A stretch of 64,000 nt of DNA from Cardiocondyla obscurior (GCF_019399895.1 NC_091868.1:5147593-5211592); one strand, 5' to 3'; counted from the first letter of the stretch, positions 1 to 14,702 are shown. The notes: a model not told the origin generated them from the letters alone. Numbers and translations are program-made.

Positions 1-3000
1 GGAGCATTAAAGTAACGTAAAATAAAAATTGAAATTAATCAAACTTTCCAGATTTTACATATAGATTTGATAATTAAAGAGACAAAATAACTCGAAAAAG
101 AAAAACTCGCTAAAGAAAGACATTTATTGCGTAAAGGATAATGCCGTCGAAATTCTCAAAAATAAAACCAATGCAAAATCAGCAGCCCGAGAAACATTTT
201 ATTGATCCTTTCCGTGCATCTGTTGCATTGATTAATCGCAATGTTATTTACAAGAGCCGCGAGATTCATTTTCGCCACGGTAATTATTGGGCTATTTGAA
301 TGAGGCGCGGAGGGGGAGAGGGAAAGGAGAAAGTTTTTCTTTTTTGCGGTTGTGCGTGCGTTCCGGCGTAATCTCGCCAATGATCACGTATGATATTAAA
401 AAATTCGCCAGCTCTCGACTTTCAATCGAACGCCGGAGATCTCGGAGCACGGTCGTAGGAGGTCGGGGCTTGCGTTACGTACTCGGCCACGTACGTACAT
501 ACGACCCCCGTGGCTCGTTGAAATATCGCGCGGACGCCGGTTCATTTCGATATTCTTGGCCCTGGGGCCTCGATGAGGAGAACTCCTCTCGGGATCGGGG
601 CGGCGGTGGAGGGCCGGCAAGAGACCTCTCGTTTTATTACATCGCATTGGGAAGGGGCGAGGCTGATGCGCAATTGTTTATGCTCGTGTCCCGCCCTATC
701 GGACGCATCGGACACATTTGAACATACCTACCACGTACACGCCGGGTGTGCTCGCGCAATGGTGGTGGTGAACGCAGCGGACGTGGTGCGCGCGAGCTGT
801 GTACCCGTACCCTCTCGCTCGCAACTCTGCCGCAACTCCTCTCCGCGCCCCTCCTCTTTGTTTCTTCGTTCGGGCTAAGATTATTAATGGCCAGACCGAG
901 GTCCGATACCCCGAAGTGTCAGCTTCATGACAATGACGAAGCTCGCACCTCGAGTCTACCTTCCCTGCTTTCCTCCTTCCACTTCTCTCTCTGTCTGGAG
1001 GATGAATACTGTGCGTTATCGCGTGTGACTTCGATTGACGTCGTGGGTTATTGCAACGGAAATACGACTACGACACGACTTGCAACGCGAGATCACGATC
1101 AGTTTTTCACGCGGTAGTTCTCGTATACTTCTAATTTATTATGCGTTTCAAAATTAAAGTTTAGACAAACACGAGATAGAAAGAAAGAGAAAGGGAGAAA
1201 GAGAGAATGCAAAAAACGACTGGTGCGACGATCAGGTGGCAGATGTTTTTAAATGATATCTATATGAGCGGGAGAGTATTTTGAATGACATCAATAGTAG
1301 CAGGTGTTGGCTATCAGATCGTCGGACAGCCTGATTTAAAGCGGATATATAGATCATGAGAGCACAAAACTGCTTTATTTTCTCTTCAAACAAGCGAACT
1401 TAATCTTGCATCGAGGAACATTTCTAGGACCTCCCAGAATACACGAGTCAGGTGGAAGGAAATATACCGCATCGAAATCGCGAAATTAAGTCTTAACGCA
1501 TCGTAATTTCGCTTAATTAAACGCGAAATAACTCCGAGTGTAAAAATTACTCGGAGACACGAGGATAATTAATTCTACTTTGTAAGAAAAAAACCGCAGA
1601 CGTCAAACCTGCGGCCTCCGTTCGGCAATAATTAATACCGAAGGGTGGTACGTACACGAACAAAAAAGAAGGTGAGAGAAGATAAAAAAAAAAAAAAAAA
1701 AAACGGTTAAAAACGATGGTGAGACCAGGCGACAAAATAGCGCGGATGGGACCGAGGGAGATTCACTCGAAGAAGAGATAAAATCACACGAGTAAGGAAC
1801 GCGCCGCGCTATCTGAGCGTTCGCGCTTTTGCGCAACGCGACTCCGTAACCTGTCTCTTCTTCTCCGAGTGTAATATCATTCGCGTTCTCAACCGATCTC
1901 CGCCGCGGGCGGGGTCCATTTCATCGGATCGTTTTCCGTCTCCGTCGAGATCACTGAACCCGTTCGAAAGAGAAAGAGAAAGAGAGAGAGAAAGAGAAAA
2001 TTAATACTCGCCGAGTGTGCGCGCGGCCATAAAGCTTCCCCGCGACGCGGTAATTATGTGGGACCGCGTGCATTATGCACCCTCGTCCGCGCCAACGTTC
2101 ATGGTGGCGAAGCCGCCGTCTGTTTTACGAGCTTCTGCTTGTAATAACAAAGCACCGCTGTATGATGACACGTTAAAAACCGCGTCCGCACCCTCGTAAG
2201 TCAAGGCCGCACCGGCTCCGGCGAACAAACGCTTCTCTTCGCGCGCGGTAGCGTGGGTTTGACCTACTTCGATCTCGTACCGTGTCTTTTTTCGTTTCGA
2301 CGTTTCCGGGATGTCCCAACGCGTCGTCCGGCTGATGCGGAAAAGAAGAACGCGTCGCGTCGACAACCGTGACAGCATTCTCGCATACATAATATATCGA
2401 TACAACGTACGGTTTAATTAAACGTTTAATCGGTATAATAGCGCGATTTTATGCGCGATGCAGTTTTATAGGTAGGGACGATTAAATTAAAGAGATATAT
2501 ATTATACAGATAATAAATCTCCATATCTGACTGATCAAGAGACATTTAATAATGGCCCGCAAAAGATTATCTGTAATGATGCATTAGATAGGAAATTTGA
2601 AATTAGGCTTGCCCGTCGTAGAAACGGGTGTTAATATTCTACAGTGATCTATCGCCTCGCGCTGGCGTGTCCGAGGAGTTTAAATCGTGATTAGGATATG
2701 AATGTGGTGAGGGTTGTAACGGTGTGTGACTTCCTGGCCACTGTTACCAGCCACGTTGAATCACTGTGGAAATGTTTCTTTGTGGACATAGACGAATCGC
2801 TTCGGCTCTCCGGTAACGAGGCAACGGCACGCCAGCCGTTTTGTTACGTTCGTATGTTAATGACTAAGTATGAATCTCGTTACGGAGTGCGTCTATGCTG
2901 ATATAAACCATAATGCATCAGAGAACCGATACTTCACGGAGCGCCCGAGGATACTTCATGAAGACGTTAACGCGGTTGGAATTTGGCGTGCCCTACACCG

Positions 3001-6000
3001 AAGGGAAGATACGGCGATTTTCTGCGGCTACAGCGGCTAGCGTACGTAATCCTAGGCGGCAGAGGCGGGGGATGAGAGAACGGGGAGAAATCAGTCTTCG
3101 GCAATCCGGCCGGCGCGGTACATACATGCGGTAAATGTGAAACTCGGCGCACACGACGCTAAAGTCACGTTCGCTAGCTGCCCGTCGTCATATCTGCCTT
3201 TCAGCGTACATACGTGAATAAACTTCGATGCACCGTTTCGAGTAGTTTCAAGTCGGAAAATTTAAAACAGCTGCTTTAACTGCACGTGACTTTACAAGTA
3301 CTTTAGCGCAAATAAAAAAACGTGACTTTACAAGAAATATTATTTCGAAGATAGCGTTGATATCTTATTACGAACGGAACTGTTTATACGTCGTGGAAAA
3401 ATTAAAAAAAAAAAAAAGTAGAATATCTCGCTCGACGTCGCCTCGTCCGCATGAAGACAATTAACATGTACGCACAACTCAGCGAATACTTTTTTTCCCC
3501 GTGGATAAGAACCGCGACGTTTTATTCTGCAATTTGCTTGCGTCGCACTCAACTATTCCCTAAGCCACTTTGCATTTATATGAGCACACCTTGTCCTCCC
3601 TCGACGTGCAGATGCGTACGTCGAGAACGCGCGTGTGAAGGACTGCGTGCATATTTGCCTTAGCGAGAGGAAGAGAGCGGAGATAGGGCCAACGGAAAAG
3701 GATACAGCGGAAGCAGCGGAACGCGCCTGATGAGTCGGGACTGCCGGGTGCGACGATACGGTCGACGACGAGCTGGGTGCAACATGGTCGTAGAAAGCCC
3801 TAAAGTCCGCGCGGCGCGTTCGCAGAGCGAAGAGAGACGGCGAGAAAAGGTGAACGGAAGAGTCGGGAGAGACGTGGTGGAAGAGGATGGCGGCGCGCCA
3901 ACAAGAAAGCGAGAGAACCCGGAGTAGATGAATTATGTTAAACGTCTGTTTAAATACATGTACGCCTAGGGATACACACAGTGCGCGCGAGTCAAGGAGG
4001 TACCGCGCGCCATTCGTCTTCTCGATTTATATTAAATCGCCTCTCGAATGACCCGACAACGGCTACGGCCGGACCGCGCCAGTTCGGTATTCACTCTTTG
4101 TCTTCGGTTTCAGCGAGCGCAACTAATATTTAAGGCACGGATATTTAAGGTCCAATTTAAGCACGTATCTGGCCACGGGATCTCCTTCGAGGTTATTTTC
4201 GATAACTCGTGATAGTGTCGTACGAAACGCGCGTTTAGTTTCTATACGCCGCATGTCGTGTTAATTTGGAATTTTTACATTTACGAATTTAATAAAGAGA
4301 AAAGACGCTATTACATGTATATTTCTATAAATCCGCAAAGAGATATCATTTGTAAAAATTAATTTAAAAAATATAAAAAACTACTCTGCAGTAAGTGTTA
4401 TTAAATGCATAATGATAGTCGGTAGAAAATAACGTTTAAAAAAAAATTTAATTTATTTCGCGTCTAATGCATGTTCTGAAATATTCCGACAGGAATGTTT
4501 TTGCCTGTGTGGGTGTCTACGAGCGTTTTAAAGGTTACATTCTTAATGGACGGTTTGGCCTTCAAGAAAATTGTAGAATGGTTGTACGTGGCCTTGAGCT
4601 CTCATCGTGAACTGTGAACCACTCTGCCAACTCTGCTGAATGCTCTGGCGTAGCCTTCGTTTTGTAGTTTAAGGTCGAGGATAGCCGTGCGCGGTGTATT
4701 ACGTTTCGAAATAAAAATATATATATCGTTATCACTGCAAAGACGGCGCGAATATCGAGAAAGATCGGATCTCGATTAAATGTACCCGATCGTGAATCAA
4801 TTTCAAATTAGACACGTTTGTGTTTACTCTTCAATTGGACGGCCGTCTATCATTTATCGTTGAACCGTAACTCCGGGATCGATACGGTATTCTCCAAGCA
4901 TTCCAGCGTACCGAGAGAGCCGTATATTCCTAGATGCACCTCTCCAAACCCGCGTTATATCGAATTATTCGCTCAGAACTAGCTCGCTCCAGCAGCGACT
5001 ACGGCTGTATAATCGTACCCGGCCGATCGTAACTGATTTACTTTACGACTAGTGGTGAATAGCGGCGGTATATAAGGTTCACTCTCATAAGCGATTACCG
5101 CCGGCGCGGCGATATACGCTCCGGTGTAAAACGCGCATTCGCACTCTCTTCGGGCAACCCTTGCGGAAGAGGAAACCTGAAACGCGATCGCCGCGGAACG
5201 AACTCGCCTATATCCGTTGAATTTGTGTGCAGGTGCAGAGCCGTGATAATACGTATTAAAACCGGCTCTTCCGCGCGGGGAAATCGTTGCCGAGCACGGA
5301 AATCCTTAATCTAGTTTCATTATAGAGACATTGCACCCGATGTGCTTTAAACGTCCGGAGAATTCGCGCTTAAGTTGGAGCGCTTTAAGTCCGTTCGCGT
5401 GCAGGCACGAAACGCGAGAAGGTCACCGAATCGGCTTCGCTTCCTGAAACACGCGCGATAAATCAAGATTAAAATCGCGAGGCCGTTTTATATTTCGCGG
5501 TCGAACCCGAGGCGATACGCTGAACGCGATATCGGACCGCCATTATCCGTTCTATTAAGCGGGGTATCTCTCTTCTGGATTTATCTAGATATATGTACGG
5601 GAGATACTAATCAACGGCACTCAGCGATGCCGATTCACGCAGTCCGTCTCCGACAAATCAAACGCGGGCGCGGCGAGAAGAGCGGAGCCCTCGCCGACCC
5701 GAAGTGGTAGAAGATATATGTATAATAAATAGACTTGAATGCCCGCGTGGTAAGGTTCGCCGCGTATGTAACGGGGTGGCCTATTATCTTCCAGATATCG
5801 TTGCTCAGGCAAATAGACGATAAATATTAATTGGAATCGGCGAGATAAAACAAATGAATCTCTTTGCCACCGGGACGAGCACCGGTCACGCGCCTCGAAG
5901 GTAGAACGAAGAGCACGAGGAGCGCGAACACGTCGAGAATCGTGGCCCGAGTCGCCGCGACGAGAACGTGGAAGAAAGACGGCGCAAGGAAATATAGCGT
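1..6000. other. Gene-free region with purine tracts and small repeats
   Basis: No credible coding frame. It holds a 20-nt poly(A) (1684-1703), purine tracts, a 15-bp direct repeat acgtgactttacaag (3284-3298 and 3320-3334), an AT-rich island (about 4260-4480) and an 8-bp inverted repeat around a TATA-like motif (5063-5103). Open frames here are Arg/Ser-rich, as expected for random CpG-rich sequence. Confidence 0.6.
1966..2000. repeat. GA-rich purine tract
   Basis: A 35-bp pure purine run of gaaa and gaga units. A similar, interrupted tract lies at 1173-1207. Such tracts can bind GAGA-type factors in insects, but nothing else here marks a promoter. Confidence 0.85.
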
Positions 6001-9000
6001 GCGCGGATTCAATGAAGGGAAGAGAAAGAAAGAAGAAAAAGAGAGAGATAAAGAGAGAAGGAAGAGAGCGGAAGAGAAAAGGAAGAAGCGAGGGGAGACA
6101 GAAAAGTGGTCAGGCAGAACGGCGCGGCGACGGCCCCGGCTGGTGATTTATATAGAATCATATCTCCATCTGAATGTCTTCATTTTTAACGCACGGCCGC
6201 GCAATGGTCTCTCTCCGCTCTCGGCGGCTTCGTTTCGGCTCCTCATCTTTCGCGCCCCCTCGCCAGCCTTTCACGTGCTTCCGTCTCACTCGGTTTCGCC
6301 CTCTCTTGAAAATCATTTCATCCGCTCGCTCTTAAGTACAAACGAAAGCTCGTGATTGTACCACGGAGATTGACGCATTTCTCCGACGCTTCTCTGGTGG
6401 TCCGTGCGATTTAATTTCTTCATACAAGCCGCCCTTTTACCTACCCTTTGACCCAAGATACGCGTTCGATTTCCAGGTCACGTTATGAGTAAGCGCGATC
6501 ACGTTCGAGACGCTATATGGACGCGGGAAACGCCTGCGAGGGCTGGACCGTAGCCACGATGATCAGGTAATTTTATATGAAACGCCGCACCGGTATCGAC
6601 GACCGGTCGATACGCCTGCACCGGTCGATTTCGTTCCATTCGCGCGTGCATAATCACGAAGCCCCGTTTTCGGACACCGCCAGGTTCGGTATGTTGTAAA
6701 GGGAAGTCGAGCACTTCCCGATTGTCGCGGTTGACCGAATTTCAAAGTTAAAAAGAAGTGACGTACATTAGACAACAATTACCGATCAAAATATCCAACA
6801 GATTATTCCATTAAATTTTTTCATGATTTTTTTTTTTTTTTTAGACGCTCTCCACAAATTACAAAGAAAAGAAAAAAAAATTATCTGTACAAAAAAGATA
6901 AAGAAGGGCGTACTTAGGAAACGATTTGTACGCGCCTTGTAAGCGTTGATCATTACGAATGGTAATCGTTACGAGAATTCATGATCGGCTCGATAGCCGA
7001 TGAATAATCCGACACCGCCAATGCGCCGCGTTACCGCTACCAACCGCCATCCTCTCGACGCGTTGTCGAAGAAGGAAGAGAAAAGTAGCCGAGGCGAAAC
7101 AATTCATTAGACGATCGCGAGGTGGTCCGTCTGCGGGCCCTCGAATGCGACGATGACGAAGATGACGGAGTGGCCGACGCCTCAAGGTGACACGGGCTAC
7201 CAGGGAGAAAGGGTTCACGACACCCGCGTGCCTTTTCATACCTGTATTATATCTTCGAGGATGCTTGTAACGGGCCCTGAACGCTGGCACGTCACGCCGC
7301 GCTCCGTGACGACTTCTTTCGAACGATGACCGGCGATTCACTGAGTGCCCATACGCTGACGATCACTACCTCGCATACCCGTTTCCGACACTCCCTCACA
7401 ATCGTTACGGAACGATACGCTTCTCGATGGTACTTCTCTGGACCGACAAGGAGCTGCAACCCGAGACTGCCGACGATTGAACGGAGCAACGGTGCATCGA
7501 CACGTTATAGAAATGTCGAGAAGAAAAATACTGAAGGGTTTCGACGTGACGTTCGATTTATATGCAATTTACGGAATAATATTAGAAATTAAATTAGTAT
7601 TATATTTGCTAAGTCATAATGCTGATAACGCGATTGGAATTAATCAAGAAACAACCGATGACGGTCATCTAAAATGTATTAAATTAAAGAAAGTAGCGAT
7701 AAGAAAGTGCCCAGTTATATTTTCCTACGGTTTAATTGGTCATCGAGTTCTTTTGAGGTTTCTAATTTTTTATTTTTACGTCGCGTGCGTCGAATGAACG
7801 ATAAATTTGTCGGTCACCGAGGACTGAGGGGGAACGGCACCCACCACTACTCCCTCCCTCGTTTTCGGCGGCCGAAAGAGGGGGAAGTCACGTACGCCAG
7901 CCGCTATCGCCGCTCGTCGCAGAAAATGCCATATCTACCTTTCATGTACAAATTGCGGCGTTCAATAATCGATTCGCGTTTTTCAGAGGGACAAGAACAG
8001 GTGCAATTAAACTTTGCACCCGAGAAAGGCGAAGGGAATTCGCTCTCGAGCCGCATGCGAACGATGGACTCTTTCCCCGTTCCTCTCGTTACCACCGTCG
8101 TCTTTCTCTAGCCCTTAACTTGCTCGCATCGTCGCGGTATCACGCGGCCGGTAATAATGCGTCTTGGAACGAACGGCGGTAAGGTGCAAAACTCGGGGCC
8201 GTTGACTGGACGAGCTGCAGTTTTGCTTTACGACGCGGCTGAGTGACATTTAATACTGAACGGCGCCCTTTAGCGCCCTTTACCGCCCATGAGCGCCTCG
8301 CTCCGGGTCGTACAACGGACCGTCGGGTAATTCTCCGTAAATTTCGCCGTAAGTCTTCGGGGCGCATGCATTTCGACATTTCGTCGTTGCGCTCGTCGCA
8401 ATTGTCTTGTAATCGCGTGCTGGCAGAGTTCCAGGGAAAAAACGTGAAATATATTATCGCGATTCGTTCGTTCTGGTCGTCATCGATGTCGAAAAGTCGA
8501 ATCAGATTATCACGTCGCGCGCAAATAAATCCTTGTTTGTTTAATGGTTCTCTCGAGCATACGGTTGCCGTGACGCAACAGGCGCAAATTGAAATTCCGC
8601 ACGGGATTGAGCTAAATTACGTTACGTCTAACAGATCACGTCGGGAAAGGTCTTACGTTTGCGATAGAATAATTTCGCCCGTGACATGAAATGTCTATGG
8701 TACTGCGCGTATGATCATCGGGCGCGATTTCTCGCGCCTCAAGGCTCACCATCACCAGATGAATCGAATTTTTGCGCAAAAGATTGCGCCGCGAATATCG
8801 GCACGATATCTAAGCGCGCAATAAAGCAGCCCCGCAGCGCGATTAACGTGTGAGGGAATCGAACGCGGAGAAACAATAAAGGATTTTGCGAGGAAAACGA
8901 AAAAGCGCACACCTTCGGTGCGCCCGTCCATCGGAGGAGATACATCGCGCCCGTTCGAACGGACGTTTACGGCGCTATGAACGCAGTGAACATCGGGGTG

Positions 9001-11390
9001 TGGTAAACACCGGCTGACCGACTGCAAACTGCCATATTCTCGTGGAATACCGAAGAGTTCCGGTCGCGTTTTACTGTGCCTCTCGCAAAGCCGTAATAAA
9101 TATGGGAAACAGTTAACCGCCGCGGCACGAAAAATATTTCCCACATCAGACGTTTTCTCGTAAAGATCTTTTAGCGCGGTCGATGGACGGTGTGTTACTA
9201 AGAAAAGCTCAAGAGTTATTTATTTGGCGATTAAGAGCGCAAAAACACGTGTGCACGCGCGCGCTCTCGAAAAAATACGTGAAAACTCTGTATAAAGATT
9301 ATTTTTAAGCACACGATTATTCCATAAACGTATACGGAAGCGCTTTCCGGCGTTAATCCCTTTCGTAATTTGAGATTAACAGAAAGTTAATTGCGCGCCG
9401 CAAAAAGGAGCTGTCTCGGATGAATTCCAAGGAGTCGCTCGCGGCCGTCGGATCGCGGAATTATTAAAAGCGATTTACGTAGGATCGGCGGAGACGTCTT
9501 GCCCGTTACGAGTTAAACGTCCGTCTCGCACACGGGAGGTTGTCAGGAGGAGAGCCGGCCCCGACTACAACGCGCTGCCACATCGGACCCATCCACTTCC
9601 GGACAATTTATACCTAGTCAACTCGATTTCACGGTGCACGCCGCGCGCAACCGGCGCAGCTTTTTCCATTCTCGCGGTCTAAGTGCGCGGCCAATACGCA
9701 AGAAATCGCGCCGCGCGAGGTGCGCAAGGCGAATGCGTCATGGGGTCTTCTCAGCCAATGAATATATTGACCTACGCAAGGCTCGATCTCCCTCCGACGG
9801 TCCCTGGCTTTCTTTCGTCGTTTAAGTGGCCTCTCATGACGCGCTCACTCGCATTTTCGCGCTCGCCCGAAGCGAATGCCATTCCCGTTCTTCTTCCTCG
9901 CTCCGCTTTGAAAACGTAATTGGCAAACGCGGTGCCCTCCTTCTCGCGCGCTAACGTTTCCGCGCCCCAGCCTTAGGAATATGAGCGATGCGCGCGCGAT
10001 CCGGGCAATCGCCGATCATCCATGAACGATCGTCCGAAAAACTTTTACTTTTCGAGTTTAGGCTTCCTCCTCGGCTCCTCGTGACACTGCACTATGAGCG
10101 TTTTATCGATCCTGCGATCGCATGCCGTAAAGTAATCATAATCGGCTTTAATCACGATGACGTCCGTGGCGCTTTCCGCGATACCGCACGCTGAATTATC
10201 GGACGTTTATGAATGTACCCGTTATTCGATTTCATGCTAGCGACGGGAGGTAATCGCGAATACGATGCTGAAATTTGTTGCCCCGCGTCGCTATCGGCCG
10301 TCCCATAACGTCTCCCTCGTGGATAACGTTTAAGTACGTTTTCCGATGCAGAGACAAATATATTTGCGTCCGCGGCTTGTACGCGTGTCGTAGATATCCG
10401 CGTTACAAGAAAAGAGAATCGCGGCATAATGGAATCGAAATGCGTGTAAACAGATTTCTTATCTCGACGTATAGGCATAGTTTAATATTAACATGACAAT
10501 ATAAACGTATAGACGTAATTGCGCGCACAAATCTACGTTGAGACGTACGTCCGCGATATCGCCTAACTCAAACTGTCTAACGCAGGGATTTTATAAAACT
10601 ATAAGGGAAGAGAAGAGAAGAATCTCACGTGTTATTTAACACGCTTCTTCGCTTTTTCGATACTATCTGTTCCCGCGTTAAGACTTTCTTACGCTCGGCG
10701 CTCATTAAGCGCGAATCATTTCCCGGCAACTGGGCAAATTCGCGTTTCAAGTGACAACGGAATCGTTTCCACGAAGACGGGATTAAACCGCGAGTGTAAC
10801 CGCAGTCCGTGCGGGGCCATCAAGCCAATATCGCTCTCGCAGCGATAGGCTAAAGTTACGCAGACAGTCGCAATGAGCTACTTAAATCGCGATTCTACAT
10901 CTCTCTTCGTGCCTTTCGCTCGGCCATCCCGCACTTTCGGTCCCGCATCGCTGTTTTTCGCGGCGTACAAGTCTCATCTCGCGGATAACTCGTAAAGCAT
11001 ACTTGTTTATTTTATTGAGGCCCTTTTGCCGAGCCGCCTTCTGGCACAGGTCGCCGCCTAAGCTCCGTTCGCATTCGCTGAGTAACGACATTTTCGAAAT
11101 ATGTACGTCTTGGTCGTTTTTCTAGGGTCGACGGAGTGCCATCGGGCCCCGAGGCACGCCGGTAGACTCTTCGAGAGCGCAACGACGACAACGGATCGTG
11201 AGGAACCCGGTATAGGAGTAGAGCGCGCACCTGCGGCTTGACAAGGGAATCCGTGGAATTCCTTGATCGAGCAGCCGATGTGTATACATTGAAACGATGG
11301 ATGCAAAGCGAGACTCTTTTATGCGGCGTAATGACACCGCCGTTCGTTCGATTAACAGCGGCTGATATCCCGAGATGAATATTTCAACAT
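6001..11390. other. Gene-free CpG-rich region
   Basis: Apart from the purine tract at 6014-6107, a T16 run (6827-6842) and a 20-bp alternating purine-pyrimidine run (9245-9264), I see no gene or element. Several 70-150-codon open frames overlap on both strands. None has family motifs or conserved-looking composition. Confidence 0.6.
6014..6107. repeat. Long purine-rich tract
   Basis: About 94 bp of almost pure A/G with only a few T or C bases. It makes a Lys/Glu/Arg low-complexity frame in one strand (inside the open frame 5864-6355), which I do not regard as a gene. Confidence 0.82.
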
Positions 11391-12340
11391 ACGTTTAAAT
11401 CCGCGAGTTATTAGTCAAGATCACAAAACATAATTACATTCCCTTTAAATTTTTGCATAAAATTAACAAAGTCTAAATCATTGTCGTAATATATATTAAA
11501 TATAATAATTTTTTATAGAGATAAAATAATTTTTATGTTGGTATTTAGAAAAAAAAAATTGCTTTTTAATTTGTAAATTTTTTTTTATACGCTAGCGATT
11601 GCGATCAAGCATCGATAAAGTAACTGATAAAAAGATAAACGTTCCTAAGAATTGAAAAAAAAAAAATAGAATAAATTAGAAGCTTATGTTACTTGTTTAT
11701 TAATTTTCTACGCTGTAAGGAGGGATCCATAAGTCTAAATAAATGATGTTAGCGTTTTCATTTAATATAGATGATCGGATGTCGCTGTCCGAAGGGTCGA
11801 CCACCTTACAGAACAAGCAGCCGTTCTGTACTGCTAGGGAAATAGTGTCCACTGAACGAACAAGCTGAATCTTTAAGATAAGATAAAATACGGACCCGGA
11901 TAATCTAACACGGACCTTCTCGGATTCCGATGGTTTAATTTCAATCGTGCGCTGTAATGGGGCTAGTTTATGGCTTAAGTAACACTCGAAATTCTACTAC
12001 ACGAAACAGTATCCTATAACCGTGCGCTTAAACAGATTGGTTAATCATTGAATAAAATAAAAGGCATAAACTTAATTTAAAAATAAATTTGTGGGTATTT
12101 TCACAGTCGGAATCTACAGTAAAAATTCACTTTTAGGGCCGCAGCAAACACGATATTCTCGTAAATTTCTGTTAAAATAATATGTAAAATAAAATTGTAT
12201 CTAAAATGTAAATTATTAAAAAAAAAATTTTTTTTTATATTTAAGAAGAAACTTGCTCTTTTCTAAATAAAATTATAAACGTTTTAGTGCACCATTTATT
12301 TAAACCGTTTTAAACAAGAATGCAGACTGCTGTCGAAATT
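11391..12340. other. AT-rich island
   Basis: This is markedly AT-richer than its flanks, with A/T homopolymers. A perfect 8-bp hairpin TACAGAAC/GTTCTGTA sits at 11807-11830 with an 8-nt loop. There is no coding frame. It could be decayed transposon sequence, but I found no terminal repeats. Confidence 0.5.
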
Positions 12341-14547
12341 AATGAGATTACATATGTGTAGTGTCGCTGATACCGATAACGTGCAATCACGTGGCGTAAC
12401 TCGCTGTATCGTTGCGGCCCATAATAGCTCTAATATAAGAAGTGAATAGATCTCATCGCTTGCGTAACTACGTCTTTTCTTTTCCGTACAGATATGCCCC
12501 CATAACTCGTTGCTACGCTATCATCTCGAGTTTTGATCTTCTTCTCATCGTACATACTCAATCCTCGAATTGGCCAAGCCACCTAACACTTCATCTCGAT
12601 CTTCTCTTCCTCCCTGTTCTCCGCACCTTTCCCCCTCCCCCTATTTTTTTTCTTCCTCTTTCTCTTTCGACTCCTTCGTGATCTCATATACTTTCCTGTC
12701 GCACTCTAGCAGCGTATATCCCACGTCATTTGCCACGTGATAGAGGGCGAAGGAGAAAGAGAGAGAGAAAGAAAGCAAGAGAGAGTGTATATATAGTTAG
12801 GTCGATTGTTCGATGCAGCCATGGATCGCGCCATTGTCGGACTACGCATTTTTGTTTCTCGTAATGAACTATTGATCGTGAACTGGCGATCCTTTCACGC
12901 CGCGGCGCAGTGGTTGCCACGATAAGAGGAAAAGAGACAGAAAGGAAAAGAGCGGGCTGCGTCGAGGGCTCTGCCGATGGTTAAAGCCATCGACAACCTC
13001 CGTGGGGCCCTTCAATGGCAATAGCAGGAAGGGCAGAAAGAAAGCGTATAAGAGTGGGCGCGCACATTCACGGATCATTACGCGACAGTGACGAATTATA
13101 ACGACGTGGTCGGTAATGCGTCTCCATGTACAAGAGCCAACCGTTTTTGCTGCCGAAGGGTAGCGGGAATCGATAGAAGATCGAGCGGAGAAAGAACGAC
13201 ATGGTCGGGCAAGGACGACAGTGAGAGGAACGATGGAAGGCGAAAAAGAGAAAGAGAGATGAGAGAAGGCCGCCACGGTAGTGCATCCTGCCTCGTAAAC
13301 CTGTTTCTCTTTTCACCGCCCGAGAACCGCTCTTATTTACGAGGTCTTCGCGTGCCTCCGAATTTCGGATTTACCCGCGGCGTCGCGAGGCGAAAAATCA
13401 GATTGCTGCGTTATTAACAGCCGCGATTCCGCGTACGCGATCGGTCTAATGTATGTCCTCCACGCTCTCGTTTAAAACACCCTCCCGAAGAGTTTCCGTA
13501 TTACCAGTCGATCGTAGTAATTTGCACGCTCTGTACGATAATATTTATTCAATTAAAATCCGATACGTTTTATTAATTTTTTTTTTCTAACACGCTGTTT
13601 CCGTTTTTCTCCTTCATTCTCCTCCGACTCGTTCCTTTCGACACAAAGTAACCGCGGCATCGTGTGATCGATCGCACTCGGGGTCATAGACGGTCATAAA
13701 TTATCATTGCTTGCCCGTTGTGTTCGGCTTTAAGGTTCCCACACGTCGTAATGAGACCTTCCACCCTTCGACCGGGCCCTATTTCTTCCTCCTCCATCCA
13801 CCCCCGTTCTCGCTACCTTCACTTTTTCTCGTACAACTCCGTTACGGGCAGGACGATTCCGTCCTAGACTCGAGGCACCAGTTGCTGAAACGAGCGGTAA
13901 TATATTACCCTCGATTCGATCATTGCTGTCATTTGCGCCGGCCAGCTCTTGGATTAATTAACCCGGCCAATACTTTGAGATCTCGTCCGTAACAACTTCC
14001 ATCGCCCGATCCTTCCCTTTTTCTTTTTTTTTTTTCTTTTTACGACTCGCCTCACTATCACTCCTCTCTCACCTTCCTCTCGTCTTCTTCTTCTGTATTT
14101 CTTCCTGTTCCTCTGCCTCTCGTTTCCTCGACACTCGTTTCTTTCACGCACGATGGGCTGCTCCGATCTCATCCGGACATATCGAAACGTCGGCGCGGTG
14201 GAACGCGCGTGCCTGATCGTCGTTTAGATCCGCCGTTGATCTTCGTCGGCAACCGCGCGCCCGGTTGCACCATTTCTGCACGATGACAAAGAGAGAAGCG
14301 GGACGATGGAAACCGAGATGCTTGTAATTCAGTTTACTTGCGATCGTGGCGGCGTGATTTGCGGCCGATCGCCAGACCTCGGAGGAACGTATATACCGGA
14401 GAATCTGTGTGGAGACTAACACGCCGCCGATCGCACGACACGATGAGGTTTTTACCAAGTGGAATAACTGATATTTAAAATAAAATCTATTATATAAAAT
14501 AAAAAGATACTTTCAAAATTTTACTCTTGACGAAATAAAATTTTACT
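12341..14547. other. Gene-free flank left of the LTR-like insertion
   Basis: Pyrimidine-rich and purine-rich stretches, no supported gene. The last 90 bp before the insertion are AT-rich, the kind of DNA in which many LTR elements insert. Confidence 0.55.
12745..12787. repeat. GA-rich purine tract
   Basis: gagaaagagagagagaaag-type sequence of about 40 bp, followed by a short TATA-like tatatatagtt stretch. There is no associated gene. Confidence 0.8.
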
Positions 14548-14551
14548 GCAG
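14548..14551. repeat. Left target-site duplication gcag
   Basis: The four bases gcag directly precede TGTTACGTC and are repeated directly after the right end of the element at 17305-17308. The fifth base differs on each side, so the duplication is 4 bp. That size is common for gypsy/errantivirus-type integrases. Confidence 0.62.
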
Positions 14552-14702
14552 TGTTACGTCTCCGACTCTGCGTCTCTTTTTTTCGACGTATATTAAAATT
14601 TTAGTTAAGGGGAAGGTAGACCGTAGTCCATTGTAACATAAAAAAAAGGGAACTTCAGAGCCTTTCAGAAAATAATTCAACAGACGTCTACATATTCCGG
14701 GA

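Noticed and set aside
4128..4142. taaggcacg, resembling the miR-124 seed region
   Set aside because: Only nine bases match and there is no hairpin.
5864..6355. 163-codon plus-strand open frame
   Set aside because: Its core is the translated purine tract (Lys/Glu/Arg low complexity) and the rest has no recognisable composition.
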